Below the pieces are notes generated by a model, which worked only from the letters and a program-made list of their open reading frames with translations, ran no database searches and was not told where the DNA came from. Of a DNA stretch of 6,865 nucleotides, positions 1 to 6,166 are shown piece after piece. Position 1 is the first letter of the stretch. Every line of letters begins with the position of its first letter. Both the position numbers and the translations under genes were made by a program. The DNA is from Fidelibacterota bacterium (GTDB lineage Bacteria; Fidelibacterota; UBA8477). The DNA is taken from positions 1 to 6,865 of the forward strand of contig JAIPJR010000105.1 in the NCBI GenBank assembly GCA_021734045.1, in the 5' to 3' direction.

Positions 1-100
1 GTATATTGAGATCTTTTACAACAGAATAAGAAAACATTCTGCGCTTGGCTATTTATCGCCGGTGCAGTATGAATTGAACGCAACGAAAACGGCGGCTTAG
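1..100 (+). CDS. IS3-family transposase (OrfB), C-terminal fragment
   Basis: The reading frame is open from the window edge (first full codon at 2) to a TAG at 98-100 and encodes 32 residues. They read YIEIFYNRIRKHSALGYLSP followed by VQYELNATKTAA. This is the characteristic C-terminus of the integrase-core (rve, DDE) transposase of IS3-family elements, where the [YF]IE.FYN..R.H..LGY.sP motif holds the last catalytic-domain helix. The rest of the gene lies outside the window to the left, so whether it is intact cannot be judged. It is followed directly by a sequence resembling an IS3-type terminal repeat, so the fragment is the natural 3' end of the element and not a break. It is absent from a simple long-ORF scan because only the tail is present. 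Confidence 0.9.
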   Translation, partial: YIEIFYNRIRKHSALGYLSPVQYELNATKTAA

Positions 101-136
101 GCTTCTCTATGTGTCCACTTTTTTGTAGCAATACCA
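101..136 (+). repeat. Putative right terminal inverted repeat (IRR) of the IS3-family element
   Basis: This stretch lies between the transposase stop codon and the inferred element end. Its reverse complement starts TGGTATTGC, passes through an A-run and contains GTGGACAC, as IS3-type ends do. The matching left repeat is not in the window, so the repeat is inferred by family resemblance and not shown by pairing. Confidence 0.6.
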
Positions 137-216
137 AGTCTCAATAGGAGTCTTTTGGACCTGCGGAGCTGTGGACCATCGGGGCATGACTTAACCCAGC
201 CCACAACGAAGGAGAA

Positions 217-302
217 CCGTCATCCTGATTCATTTCAGGCTCTGCGTAGGATAGATGCTGAAATAAGTTCAGTCTCGTAGAGATCCCCTTGGGGCATGAC
301 GG
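217..302. repeat. Imperfect palindromic interspersed repeat
   Basis: The ends CCGTCAT (217-223) and ATGACGG (296-302) are perfect inverted complements. Inside them, 224-243 pairs with 253-272, matching at about 13 of 20 positions without gaps around a 9-base loop. The arms contain the paired cores TGATTCATTTCAG and CTGAAATAAGTTCAG. Short intergenic repeats of this style, with a TTTCAG / CTGAAA core and GTCAT / ATGAC ends, are familiar in several environmental bacterial genomes. Transcribed, it could fold into a long hairpin. It has no coding potential. Family assignment rests on pattern resemblance only. Confidence 0.6.
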
Positions 303-330
303 AAACTCTGATTTGTGCTTCATTCAAACC

Positions 331-359
331 TCGCGCAGGGACGCTGAGACGCAGAGAAT
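331..359 (+). repeat. GC-rich 29-base dispersed repeat, copy 1 (forward)
   Basis: It begins TCGCGCAGGGACGC and ends CGCAGAGAAT. It differs from copy 2 at two positions (T/A and A/T swaps around the central GAG). It is one of three forward copies around the GxxExxY gene. Confidence 0.8.
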
Positions 360-391
360 GAAAAAGAATAAAGTCAAGACGAGAGGCTATT

Positions 392-420
392 TCGCGCAGG
401 GACGCAGAGTCGCAGAGAAT
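392..420 (+). repeat. GC-rich 29-base dispersed repeat, copy 2 (forward)
   Basis: It begins TCGCGCAGGGACGC and ends CGCAGAGAAT. It is followed at 437-463 by a degenerate inverted version (CCGCGTCTC ... TCTCTGCGGGA), so 392-463 could fold into an imperfect hairpin just upstream of the GxxExxY start. Confidence 0.8.
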
Positions 421-436
421 GATAGGCACTGATAAC

Positions 437-463
437 CTCCGCGTCTCACCCTCTCTGCGGGAA
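437..463 (-). repeat. Inverted, degenerate copy of the GC-rich repeat (left inner copy)
   Basis: The segment contains GCGTCTC and CTCTGCGGGAA, which read as a diverged reverse complement of the forward 29-base repeat. It lies directly in front of the GxxExxY gene and mirrors a similar inverted copy just after the gene's stop. Any start codon upstream of it, such as the ATG at 419, would put repeat sequence inside the protein, which argues for a later start. Confidence 0.6.
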
Positions 464-464
464 C

Positions 465-470
465 AGGGAA
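465..470 (+). promoter_or_regulatory. Ribosome binding site for the GxxExxY gene
   Basis: AGGGAA lies a few bases upstream of the ATG at 476 (about 7 bases from the AGGG core). No comparable purine-rich site sits the right distance before the other in-frame ATGs at 419 and 488. It is the main reason for choosing 476. Confidence 0.5.
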
Positions 471-475
471 TCCCA

Positions 476-871
476 ATGGTACAAAACATGACGGAAAATG
501 AGATTGGGACAATCGTGATTGATGCAGCCATCGCAATGCATCGCGAGCTGGGGCCAGGACTCTTGGAATCGGTGTACGAAGTTATCCTCGCCCGCGAACT
601 GCAGAATCGGGGGTTGATGGTGGAAAGGCAGGTGCCTGTGTCAATCCGGTACAAGGACTTGCGCTTCGACGAGGGGTTTCGGGCAGACATGATAGTCTCA
701 GGTAAGGTCATCCTTGAGCTGAAGTCGGTGGAGCAGGTAACAGCGGCGCACAAGAAGCAGGTACAAACCTATCTAAAATTGACCGGATGCAAGCTTGGCT
801 ATTTGCTTAACTTCGGAGAAGCGGTGATGAAAACCGGGATCACCCGCTGTGTCAACGGTCTCGAAGAATGA
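476..871 (+). CDS. GxxExxY protein (PD-(D/E)xK_3-type nuclease-like)
   Basis: The protein is a small family member with no experimentally settled role that I know of. Numbered from the internal Met at 488 (MTENEIG), the family-naming motif is GPGLLESVY, with G24, E27 and Y30. A PD-(D/E)xK-like core follows: D67 in FRADMIV, then E77 and K79 in ILELKSV, and Q91 in HKKQVQTYL, so the nuclease-type residues look intact. The C-terminal KLGYLLNFG block is also typical. The ORF opens at 419, but that extension is repeat sequence; 476 has a Shine-Dalgarno match and gives 131 residues. The Met at 488 gives 127 residues and begins like most relatives. The gene is bracketed by GC-rich repeats on both sides and has no operon partner, which suggests it travels with the repeats. 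Family assignment is firm; DNA cleavage activity is inference. Confidence 0.88.
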   Translation: MVQNMTENEIGTIVIDAAIAMHRELGPGLLESVYEVILARELQNRGLMVERQVPVSIRYKDLRFDEGFRADMIVSGKVILELKSVEQVTAAHKKQVQTYLKLTGCKLGYLLNFGEAVMKTGITRCVNGLEE

Positions 872-877
872 TTTCCA

Positions 878-903
878 TTGCGCCTCAGCGTCTCAGCGGG
901 AGA
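878..903 (-). repeat. Inverted copy of the GC-rich repeat (right inner copy)
   Basis: It starts a few bases after the GxxExxY stop and contains CAGCGTCTCAGCGGGAG, a diverged reverse complement of the 29-base repeat. Together with the forward copy at 915-943 it can form an imperfect hairpin (roughly 17 of 23 positions pair) separated by about 11 bases. That hairpin might act as a terminator for the gene, though no T-run follows it. Confidence 0.65.
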
Positions 904-914
904 AAAACAGAACC

Positions 915-943
915 TCGCGCAGGGACGCAGAGTCGCATAGAAT
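915..943 (+). repeat. GC-rich 29-base dispersed repeat, copy 3 (forward)
   Basis: It differs from copy 2 at one position (CGCATAGAAT instead of CGCAGAGAAT). It lies after the GxxExxY gene in the same orientation as the upstream copies, so the gene sits between direct repeats whose inner sides carry inverted variants. Confidence 0.8.
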
Positions 944-950
944 AACGGGA

Positions 951-966
951 ATGATCAATTGATCAT
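951..966. repeat. Perfect 16-base palindrome
   Basis: ATGATCAATTGATCAT is identical to its own reverse complement, with no loop. It lies between the repeat-bracketed GxxExxY unit and the 3' end of the convergent DJ-1-type gene. It has neither the spacer nor the T-run of a normal intrinsic terminator. A dimeric-protein site or an insertion-target scar are both possible. Confidence 0.55.
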
Positions 967-973
967 CAATCAC

Positions 974-1525
974 TCAAACCCGCGCCAAAACACCCCGGTT
1001 CACTTCGATAACTTTTTCTTCACCATACAGCTCCGCCACCAGCTGAAAAGCGAATTCCATGGCACTGCCGGCCGCCTGGCCGGTGATAACACGCCCGGCT
1101 TTTTGAACCCGGGTTCCGGTATGAATTGCCGTGGTCATTTTATCCGCCCAGGTGGGGTGGGAGGTCACCTGCTGACCCGTAGTGACACCGGCTTTTTCCA
1201 GCACATGCGGCGCAGCGCAGATTGCGGCGGTGTATTTTTGCTCCCGGGCTAGCCGTTGAATCAGCGTGATGACCCGCTCATCCTGCGCCAGATTGGGTGC
1301 GCCGGGGACACCACCAGGCAGCACGATCATGTCAAAATCGTTGTCCAGAACATCCTCCAGAACCGCATCGGCCGTAACCTTTATCCCATGCGATCCGCGT
1401 ACCTGACGAACAGATAACCCGGCTGTAATGACCTGAGTGCCGGCCCGGCGTAAAATATCGATAATGGTGATGGCTTCGATTTCTTCAAATCCGTCGGCTA
1501 ACGGAACCAGCACATTTTTTTCCAT
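974..1525 (-). CDS. DJ-1/PfpI superfamily protein, DJ-1/YajL type
   Basis: The 183-residue protein is full length for the DJ-1/YajL branch of the class I glutamine amidotransferase-like fold. The nucleophile elbow is AAICAAPHVL with Cys103. Glu17 in DGFEEIEA corresponds to the acid that tunes the cysteine in human DJ-1 (Glu18). TSHP (His123) and the VITGQAAGSAMEFA block also match the family. No signal peptide is visible, so it should be cytoplasmic. Relatives are linked to oxidative and carbonyl stress protection; glyoxalase III, deglycase and chaperone activities are all claimed for the family, and the physiological one is disputed. AGGTGA at 1529-1534 precedes the ATG and supports the start. 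The putative lipoprotein gene ends 34 bases upstream, so co-transcription is likely but no functional link is evident. Confidence 0.93.
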   Translation of the reverse strand: MEKNVLVPLADGFEEIEAITIIDILRRAGTQVITAGLSVRQVRGSHGIKVTADAVLEDVLDNDFDMIVLPGGVPGAPNLAQDERVITLIQRLAREQKYTAAICAAPHVLEKAGVTTGQQVTSHPTWADKMTTAIHTGTRVQKAGRVITGQAAGSAMEFAFQLVAELYGEEKVIEVNRGVLARV

Positions 1526-1559
1526 AAATCACCTCGCGTCTATTTGCATTGCGACCGGA

Positions 1560-2537
1560 CTAATCAGGTTTTGATTTGGGCAGGAGGGACTTCAGATCGC
1601 CCAACGCCGGTTTATCCCCGGCCAGCGGCGTGGTCGCTTCATTAAGCAGCACGCCCCTTCCGTTATACTTCCGTTCTACCACCACACCCGGTTTTTCATC
1701 GTAAGACCAGGTCTGCCATCCCTTGCTTCGCCGATTGCGTGTCAGAAATTCCTCCCGGATAAGACGCCCGCTTGCATCAAAGTCCTTAATCACCAATTCC
1801 TCGCTCTCTTCGCTGAAAGATTCGGAACGCGTGAGATGGTGGTCGTTAGGATCAAATTCATTGCGATAAAAGGCGATAAGTGTGCCGTTAGAGAGGTAAT
1901 GCTCTTCACTGCGGATGGTGTTAAAATTGGTGTACAGCGTAACCCAAAAATCACGTCGGTTTCCATCAGGCGTGTAGTAAACCACCTGTTTCTTGTCCAG
2001 CCGATTTGCCGGATCGTAGTACAATTCCGCGGTGCTTACGAGCTTGCGGCCCTCACCATAGGTTTCAATAAAAGCTGGCTGGCCCCGGGGATTCACATAG
2101 GTGATTTCCAATTTTTCATATAAGCCCTGAAAATCATAATAGGTCTCGTGCTTTTCCACCGGGCGCCCGTTTTTTAATATCCATTTCACAGCCGAGCGCA
2201 ATTTCCCCGCTTCATTAAAATAACGGTCCTTGCGCGCCAGCAGGGTTGTGTCTTCCCAGTTATATTCATACCGGGCGGTCACCTTCCGCTGCGGATTGTA
2301 GCGCCATACCTGGCGAATACGGCCGTCCTTGTCCTTTTTTACCGCGTAATAGCCACCGGTGGTGAGCTTGGGAGAGGTTAACGGCTTTTCGAATACCAGG
2401 GAGTTGGGATTACCCGTCTGAAACAAATCACTCCCTCGTGGTGCGCTGCAACCCGTGATCAATCCAATACCCAGAATCAAGACAAATACGAGCATTCTCC
2501 GTCTTTCAGAGCCGTTGGTATTGCCATTATAAAACAT
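1560..2537 (-). CDS. Putative lipoprotein with YD-like beta repeats, function unknown
   Basis: I do not recognise a named family. A hydrophobic stretch, MLVFVLILGIGLITGC, ends in a lipobox-like I-T-G-C followed by SAPRG, so the mature protein is probably lipid-anchored. The rest is rich in Tyr, Arg, Glu and Asp. Units of roughly 20-25 residues recur with a Y-[YF]-[DN]-x(2-4)-G-x-L flavour, for example YFNEAGKLRS, YYDFQGLYEK, YTPDGNRRDF, DFDASGRLIREE and KYNGRGVLLNE. This resembles YD/RHS-like or MORN-like beta-repeat surface proteins. The start is uncertain: the frame stays open to a TTG at 2573. The ATG at 2537 keeps the positive ERRR n-region in front of the hydrophobic core. The ATG at 2495 begins exactly at MLVFVL but loses those charges, and its GGAG lies only one base away. 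I chose 2537. The DJ-1-type gene follows 34 bases downstream. Confidence 0.75.
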   Translation of the reverse strand: MFYNGNTNGSERRRMLVFVLILGIGLITGCSAPRGSDLFQTGNPNSLVFEKPLTSPKLTTGGYYAVKKDKDGRIRQVWRYNPQRKVTARYEYNWEDTTLLARKDRYFNEAGKLRSAVKWILKNGRPVEKHETYYDFQGLYEKLEITYVNPRGQPAFIETYGEGRKLVSTAELYYDPANRLDKKQVVYYTPDGNRRDFWVTLYTNFNTIRSEEHYLSNGTLIAFYRNEFDPNDHHLTRSESFSEESEELVIKDFDASGRLIREEFLTRNRRSKGWQTWSYDEKPGVVVERKYNGRGVLLNEATTPLAGDKPALGDLKSLLPKSKPD

Positions 2538-2645
2538 GGAAATCAAAATGGCTAAGAAATGAATGGGACGCAAGCAGAATTGGATTTTCAGTGGCTGTTT
2601 TGATGAGAAAAAATAATGTGGTTCGGGAAAACAGGTCGGCGGGGA

Positions 2646-3101
2646 TTAAGACAAGCGCTTTTCGAACCACAGCTTGGCCTCACCCTTCTCCACAGTTGAT
2701 TTCACCAATGCATAGCCTGCCTTCCGGCCCAATGCCTGCATCTCGGGAAAGCGGTGAAAGGTGTTGAAGCCAATTGTCGTGAACCCGGCTGATCGCGCCC
2801 ATTCTTCCTGCATTTGCAGCATTCGGAAGGCGATTCCCCGGCGCCGGTATTGGGGCACCACGCCCCCCAGCCAGGAGTGAAAATGGCTCGGCCGGCTCCC
2901 GGCGTACGCCAGTTTGAAACCCACCGGGCGTTTCTCATGGCTGGCCACCAGTAACAGATTTGGTACAGCTTGGATCTGCTCCATTTTATCCGCTGTGACA
3001 ATGGTATCACCGAAAATCAACACATCCAGTTCGGTGACCCGCTCCAGCGTGACCGGTTCAGGCTGGATGAGAATTTCAGTGCCAGACATTGACACAGTCA
3101 T
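2646..3101 (-). CDS. GNAT-family N-acetyltransferase
   Basis: The 151-residue protein has the size and motifs of a single-domain GNAT acetyltransferase, which moves an acetyl group from acetyl-CoA to an amine. Acetyl-CoA-binding motif A is clear: GGVVPQYRRRGIAFRML (residues 79-95), with the R/Q-x-x-G-x-A pyrophosphate loop as RRRGIA. Upstream, LLLVASHEKRPVGFKLAY supplies the preceding beta strands. The end, FPEMQALGRKAGYALV, matches the usual final motif of the fold. The substrate cannot be read from sequence. No signal peptide is visible, so it is cytoplasmic. The first ATG (3101) is used; an alternative is the ATG at 3089, and neither has a good Shine-Dalgarno site. It lies 87 bases after the porin gene and more than 100 bases before the lipoprotein gene, so its transcription unit is unclear. 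Confidence 0.88.
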   Translation of the reverse strand: MTVSMSGTEILIQPEPVTLERVTELDVLIFGDTIVTADKMEQIQAVPNLLLVASHEKRPVGFKLAYAGSRPSHFHSWLGGVVPQYRRRGIAFRMLQMQEEWARSAGFTTIGFNTFHRFPEMQALGRKAGYALVKSTVEKGEAKLWFEKRLS

Positions 3102-3188
3102 GTGTTAGAGAGACTAAAAGTTTTCGTTGAAAAAAAAACACGGTTGGTGAGATTTCTCATTTGTCGGAGGTGTCAATACTCAAAGCGC

Positions 3189-4373
3189 TTAAAACGCCAG
3201 GTGCATCTGCAATGCCGCGAGCCGGAGGTCCGGCTCTGCCAGATAGTCCCAATACTGAAAATCGAGCTTCATCAGCGTTTGCCGATTCACGCGCCAGCCA
3301 AGCGCGCTTTCCATGCGGTTAAAATCGTAGCCCCATTCGTAGTTTCCGCCGCTGCCGGTGGCGTAAGGTGCAATTTTGCTATACCGCCACACGTCATACC
3401 GACCCGCCAGATAATACCCTGGCAGGAAATCCCAACGGCCTTCCACATACGCAGTCTGGACAGTCAATTTTTTTTCGAACACATAGGGGGTATCGAAATC
3501 CACCTGTGCGGCCTCTAAAAACCATTGCCAATGACCGGTAAGCCATTCACCGTGGATGCCGACTGTGGTTTGATTTTCCTGTGAATCCGCCGTGGGTGCA
3601 GCCGGCGCTGTACCGCTGAGGAGATAACCTCCGGCATCCGCGCTGGGGGTCATGAAGGGTCCCCGGGCGAATGATGCACCCAATCGCACACCCATGACCG
3701 GCAGGATACTGAATTTACCCATGACCTGATACCCGTCATTAAACCGGGCGCGGGGATTGCCCATACTGCCGGCGGTGATTGCGCCACTCACTTCCAGTCC
3801 CGGCCAGAAAAACAGTGCCTCCACCCCAATATCCCAGCAGGCATCATAGCCCAGCACCACACCCGAATGGTGATTCAATACCTCACCCTCCGGATTAATC
3901 AAGTCTTCATTTGTCACATACATATTGGGAGTGAGGCCGGTTTTATAATGCCAGAGTGCCGGTACACCAATGAGTGGATTCAGGTTAAAATAGGTGCTGC
4001 GCAGGCCATAATTTCCAAACGGCGAGGGAATCATTCCCGCTTTTAAATCCAGGTGGTTTGCAATGATATCTTGGACATAGACATAAGCACCATTCATGCG
4101 GACATCGGCTTCATTATCCAACAAAATCTCTGTATAAACACCGATATTTTCTGTCGCCTGCGTGCGGACGAAAAGACGCAGCCGCGTCAGATCAAAGGGA
4201 TCGTCCCCACGGAAATTGGTGTTCACCGGCGCGTGTTTATCCAATGCCGTTCCCGTGATGGCCAGGTCGCCGCTTATTTCCACCCGTCCCCAAGCGGTAC
4301 TCACCATCAGTATCACCAAGGTGAGAAGCGTGACTTTTATGCTTTGGCGCGTGTGGCCTTGTAGTAACATCAT
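3189..4373 (-). CDS. Porin-like outer-membrane beta-barrel protein
   Basis: The 394-residue protein begins with a signal peptide: a polar, positively charged start, a hydrophobic stretch of VTLLTLVILMVSTA, and a likely cut near AWG at residue 29. The mature part alternates polar and hydrophobic residues and is rich in aromatic and Gly residues. It includes KAGMIPSPFGNYGLRSTYFNLNP, the style of phosphate-selective porin O/P-like and related barrels. It ends in MHLAF, and the terminal Phe is the classic outer-membrane insertion signal read by BamA. The likely role is diffusion of a small solute across the outer membrane; the solute is unknown. The ATG overlaps the TGA of the kinase gene (ATGA at 4370-4373), a sign of translational coupling, and AAGGA upstream may help. 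It is the last gene of the three-gene operon. Confidence 0.88.
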   Translation of the reverse strand: MMLLQGHTRQSIKVTLLTLVILMVSTAWGRVEISGDLAITGTALDKHAPVNTNFRGDDPFDLTRLRLFVRTQATENIGVYTEILLDNEADVRMNGAYVYVQDIIANHLDLKAGMIPSPFGNYGLRSTYFNLNPLIGVPALWHYKTGLTPNMYVTNEDLINPEGEVLNHHSGVVLGYDACWDIGVEALFFWPGLEVSGAITAGSMGNPRARFNDGYQVMGKFSILPVMGVRLGASFARGPFMTPSADAGGYLLSGTAPAAPTADSQENQTTVGIHGEWLTGHWQWFLEAAQVDFDTPYVFEKKLTVQTAYVEGRWDFLPGYYLAGRYDVWRYSKIAPYATGSGGNYEWGYDFNRMESALGWRVNRQTLMKLDFQYWDYLAEPDLRLAALQMHLAF

Positions 4374-6163
4374 GGTTTTGGAATCCTTATGGAGAAGGTC
4401 GTGCCTTTTCCGGTTTCGGTTTCGAATGTCAATGCCCCCTGATGCTCCGCGATAATTTTTCTGGCAATGGCAAGTCCCAAACCGGTTCCGTGGGATTTAC
4501 CATGGGTTACGAAAGGTTCAAAAATTGTCTCCCGAATTGCTTCCGGAATGCCGTCTCCTGTATCCGATATGTGAATCAGTACTGCTTGCGCCGTCTCTTC
4601 GGTCTTGATGGTAATTTTCCCCGCTTCCCGGGGCTTCATGGCATCCATGGCATTGCGAATGAGATTGTCCAGAATCCGCCGCATCCGGTCCCGGTCAATG
4701 TACACGGGCACATCATTTTCCAGCTCCAGAATCAGCGATATTTCGGCATCATCCAGCACATGTTGAACCGGCTCCACCGATTCCCGGATAAAGCGATGTA
4801 GCGAAACCATCTGCTGGTTGAGACGATATTCACCACGGGAAAAATCCAGCAGTTCATTAATCATACCCAACATCCGATTAATCTCGCGGTCAATGACCTG
4901 ATGAAATTCAGCCAGTTTTTCCGGTGTCTGTTCACCCATGGTCATCATCTGGCTATAGAGCGAAATCACCGACATGGGCTGCTTGAAGTCATGGATAATG
5001 GCATTGGCCATGCGTCCCACCAATGAAAGCCGCTCGTTGGTAATCAGCTCCTTTTGCGCTTTGTCCAGCGAAACCCGCATTTCTTCAAACGCTGTGGCTA
5101 ACACACCGATTTCGTCGCGTCCCTGAACCGTCACCGGCTGGGATAAATCACCGGAACCCACCACTCGGGCATGCGCCACCAGCGTTTCTACCGGACGCAT
5201 AATGCTACGGGAGAGGAAATAATTCAGCACCATGGCTAAACTCAATGCACCCAGACCGATGAGAATGAGCAGCCAGCGAGTCTCCACCAATTGGGCATAA
5301 GCCTGATCTTCAGACCGGAAAATTAGAAAATTCCCCAGTTTATTCCCAAGGATGCCATGAATTGGAACCAGGATTCCCCGGTACCGCTCCTCTGAAGTGG
5401 TAAAAGTGAACAGATCACTCTCTTGAAGCACGGGAATGGTTAGGTCTGTTGAACGATGGGGGAGATTCTCGATCTGTTTTCGAACCGCCTGTAAAATCTG
5501 TGCCGTGGTGGCCTTATCAGCCGTTGAATCCAGGGTGGTGGCAATAACAGAATCAGATTTCAAAATAGCAAATTGGGAGGAACTCAGGGGCACAAATGCC
5601 TGCATATAGGGCCGCTGGATATGATTGCCCAGGACCAGAATTCCCACCAAATGATTAGCCAGTGTAATGGGTACGCAGGCAACTTCGTATAATTGTCCAC
5701 CCACATCCCAGAAGTCTGGTGAATCGAACAGATTCATGGCATCCTGTACCGCCGGTTCATCCCGGTAGGCTTTATCTCCCGCGGCAATCGGTCCCCAGAA
5801 GGTAACCAGCTCGGCCTCGTGGGTGAGAATGACGATTAAATCCTCATTTCGAATTTGTTGAATATCCGTGAGTATGTCGTGAATCGTCTCCGGATCGCCG
5901 GTGGACACGCTGCCCTTCAGTCGGGTTTCGTGGGACAGCTCGACAGCGTGATCCATAAGAGCAGTAAACCGCGTCTCCCGAAAATGCTCCAGCACCCGTG
6001 CGGTCTGAAAAAGCGAGTGGGTGAGATTGGTGGAAATCTCTCGTTTGAACCGGGCATTTACCAAAATGATGGTGAGACCGATGACCAGCACCATCAGACC
6101 GGCGGTAAGCACGAAAATTTTATCGCGCAGACTTTCCCGGGGGATGAGGAGTCGTTTTGGCAT
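4370..6163 (-). CDS. Membrane sensor histidine kinase (Cache-like sensor, HAMP, HisKA, HATPase)
   Basis: The 597-residue protein has a first membrane helix at about residues 15-37 and a periplasmic region of about 258 residues. That region holds DLIVILTHEAELVTFWG and YEVACVPITLANHLVGILVLG blocks typical of double-Cache-like sensor domains. A second helix spans about 297-317, and a HAMP linker about 318-371 (IMRPVETLVAHARVVGSGDLSQP). The dimerisation helix carries the phospho-acceptor His391 in IIHDFKQP. The ATPase domain is complete: N box DNLIRNAMDAM (499-509), G1 DTGDGIP (534-540), F box FEPFVTHGKSHG and G2 GTGLGLA (559-565). It should autophosphorylate in response to a periplasmic cue; the cue is unknown. 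No response regulator is visible in the window. It starts 3 bases after the cupredoxin gene and overlaps the porin start by 4 bases, so the three genes are almost certainly one transcript. Confidence 0.93.
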   Translation of the reverse strand: MPKRLLIPRESLRDKIFVLTAGLMVLVIGLTIILVNARFKREISTNLTHSLFQTARVLEHFRETRFTALMDHAVELSHETRLKGSVSTGDPETIHDILTDIQQIRNEDLIVILTHEAELVTFWGPIAAGDKAYRDEPAVQDAMNLFDSPDFWDVGGQLYEVACVPITLANHLVGILVLGNHIQRPYMQAFVPLSSSQFAILKSDSVIATTLDSTADKATTAQILQAVRKQIENLPHRSTDLTIPVLQESDLFTFTTSEERYRGILVPIHGILGNKLGNFLIFRSEDQAYAQLVETRWLLILIGLGALSLAMVLNYFLSRSIMRPVETLVAHARVVGSGDLSQPVTVQGRDEIGVLATAFEEMRVSLDKAQKELITNERLSLVGRMANAIIHDFKQPMSVISLYSQMMTMGEQTPEKLAEFHQVIDREINRMLGMINELLDFSRGEYRLNQQMVSLHRFIRESVEPVQHVLDDAEISLILELENDVPVYIDRDRMRRILDNLIRNAMDAMKPREAGKITIKTEETAQAVLIHISDTGDGIPEAIRETIFEPFVTHGKSHGTGLGLAIARKIIAEHQGALTFETETGKGTTFSIRIPKP

Positions 6164-6166
6164 GAA

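Larger units (their letters stand above)
1..136 (+). mobile_element. Right end of an IS3-family insertion sequence
   Basis: The transposase tail is followed after its stop by about 36 bases that end in CA at 136. Read on the opposite strand this end begins TGGTATTGC and carries GTGGACAC about 20 bases in. IS3-family terminal repeats start with TG and commonly carry a GGACAC block, so the element boundary is placed at about 136. The exact end is uncertain by a base or two, because the left end and the target duplication are outside the window. Confidence 0.75.
137..475. other. Gene-free repeat-rich stretch between the IS and the GxxExxY gene
   Basis: I see no credible gene in this stretch; the short open frames on either strand have no family signature and are made largely of repeat sequence. 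It holds an imperfect palindromic element (217-302) and a direct repeat of GGGGCATGAC (181-190 and 291-300). It also holds two copies of a 29-base GC-rich repeat (331-359 and 392-420) and an inverted variant of that repeat (437-463). The stretch looks like a landing zone for small mobile or dispersed elements next to an IS3-family insertion. Confidence 0.7.

Noticed and set aside
331-420. Two 29-base repeats separated by 32 bases, which are the dimensions of a type I CRISPR repeat-spacer unit.
   Set aside because: The copies differ internally, there are only two in tandem, the third lies about 490 bases away beyond a gene, and no cas gene is present. Inverted copies of the same repeat also occur, which does not fit a CRISPR array.
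235-753. Long open frame on the - strand across the repeats and the GxxExxY gene.
   Set aside because: It is antisense to a recognised gene, runs through repeat sequence, and its translation shows no family motif.
2702-3010. Open frame on the - strand within the acetyltransferase gene in another frame.
   Set aside because: The overlapping frame has clear GNAT motifs, while this one has an atypical Trp/Arg/Cys-rich composition and no recognisable domain.
3130-3159. Small palindrome TGAGATTTCTCA (3148-3159) with a nearby run of nine A, read on the - strand as a possible terminator after the porin gene.
   Set aside because: The stem is only 5 base pairs with no GC-rich base, and the T-run is 9 bases away from it, so it does not meet the form of an intrinsic terminator.
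3145-3175. TTGACA on the - strand (3170-3175) as a -35 box for the acetyltransferase gene.
   Set aside because: At 16-18 bases spacing there is no sequence resembling TATAAT, so a promoter call cannot be supported.
3102-3518. Open frame of 138 codons on the + strand opposite the porin gene.
   Set aside because: It is antisense to a gene with a signal peptide and barrel signature; the translation has no domain features and no ribosome binding site was seen.
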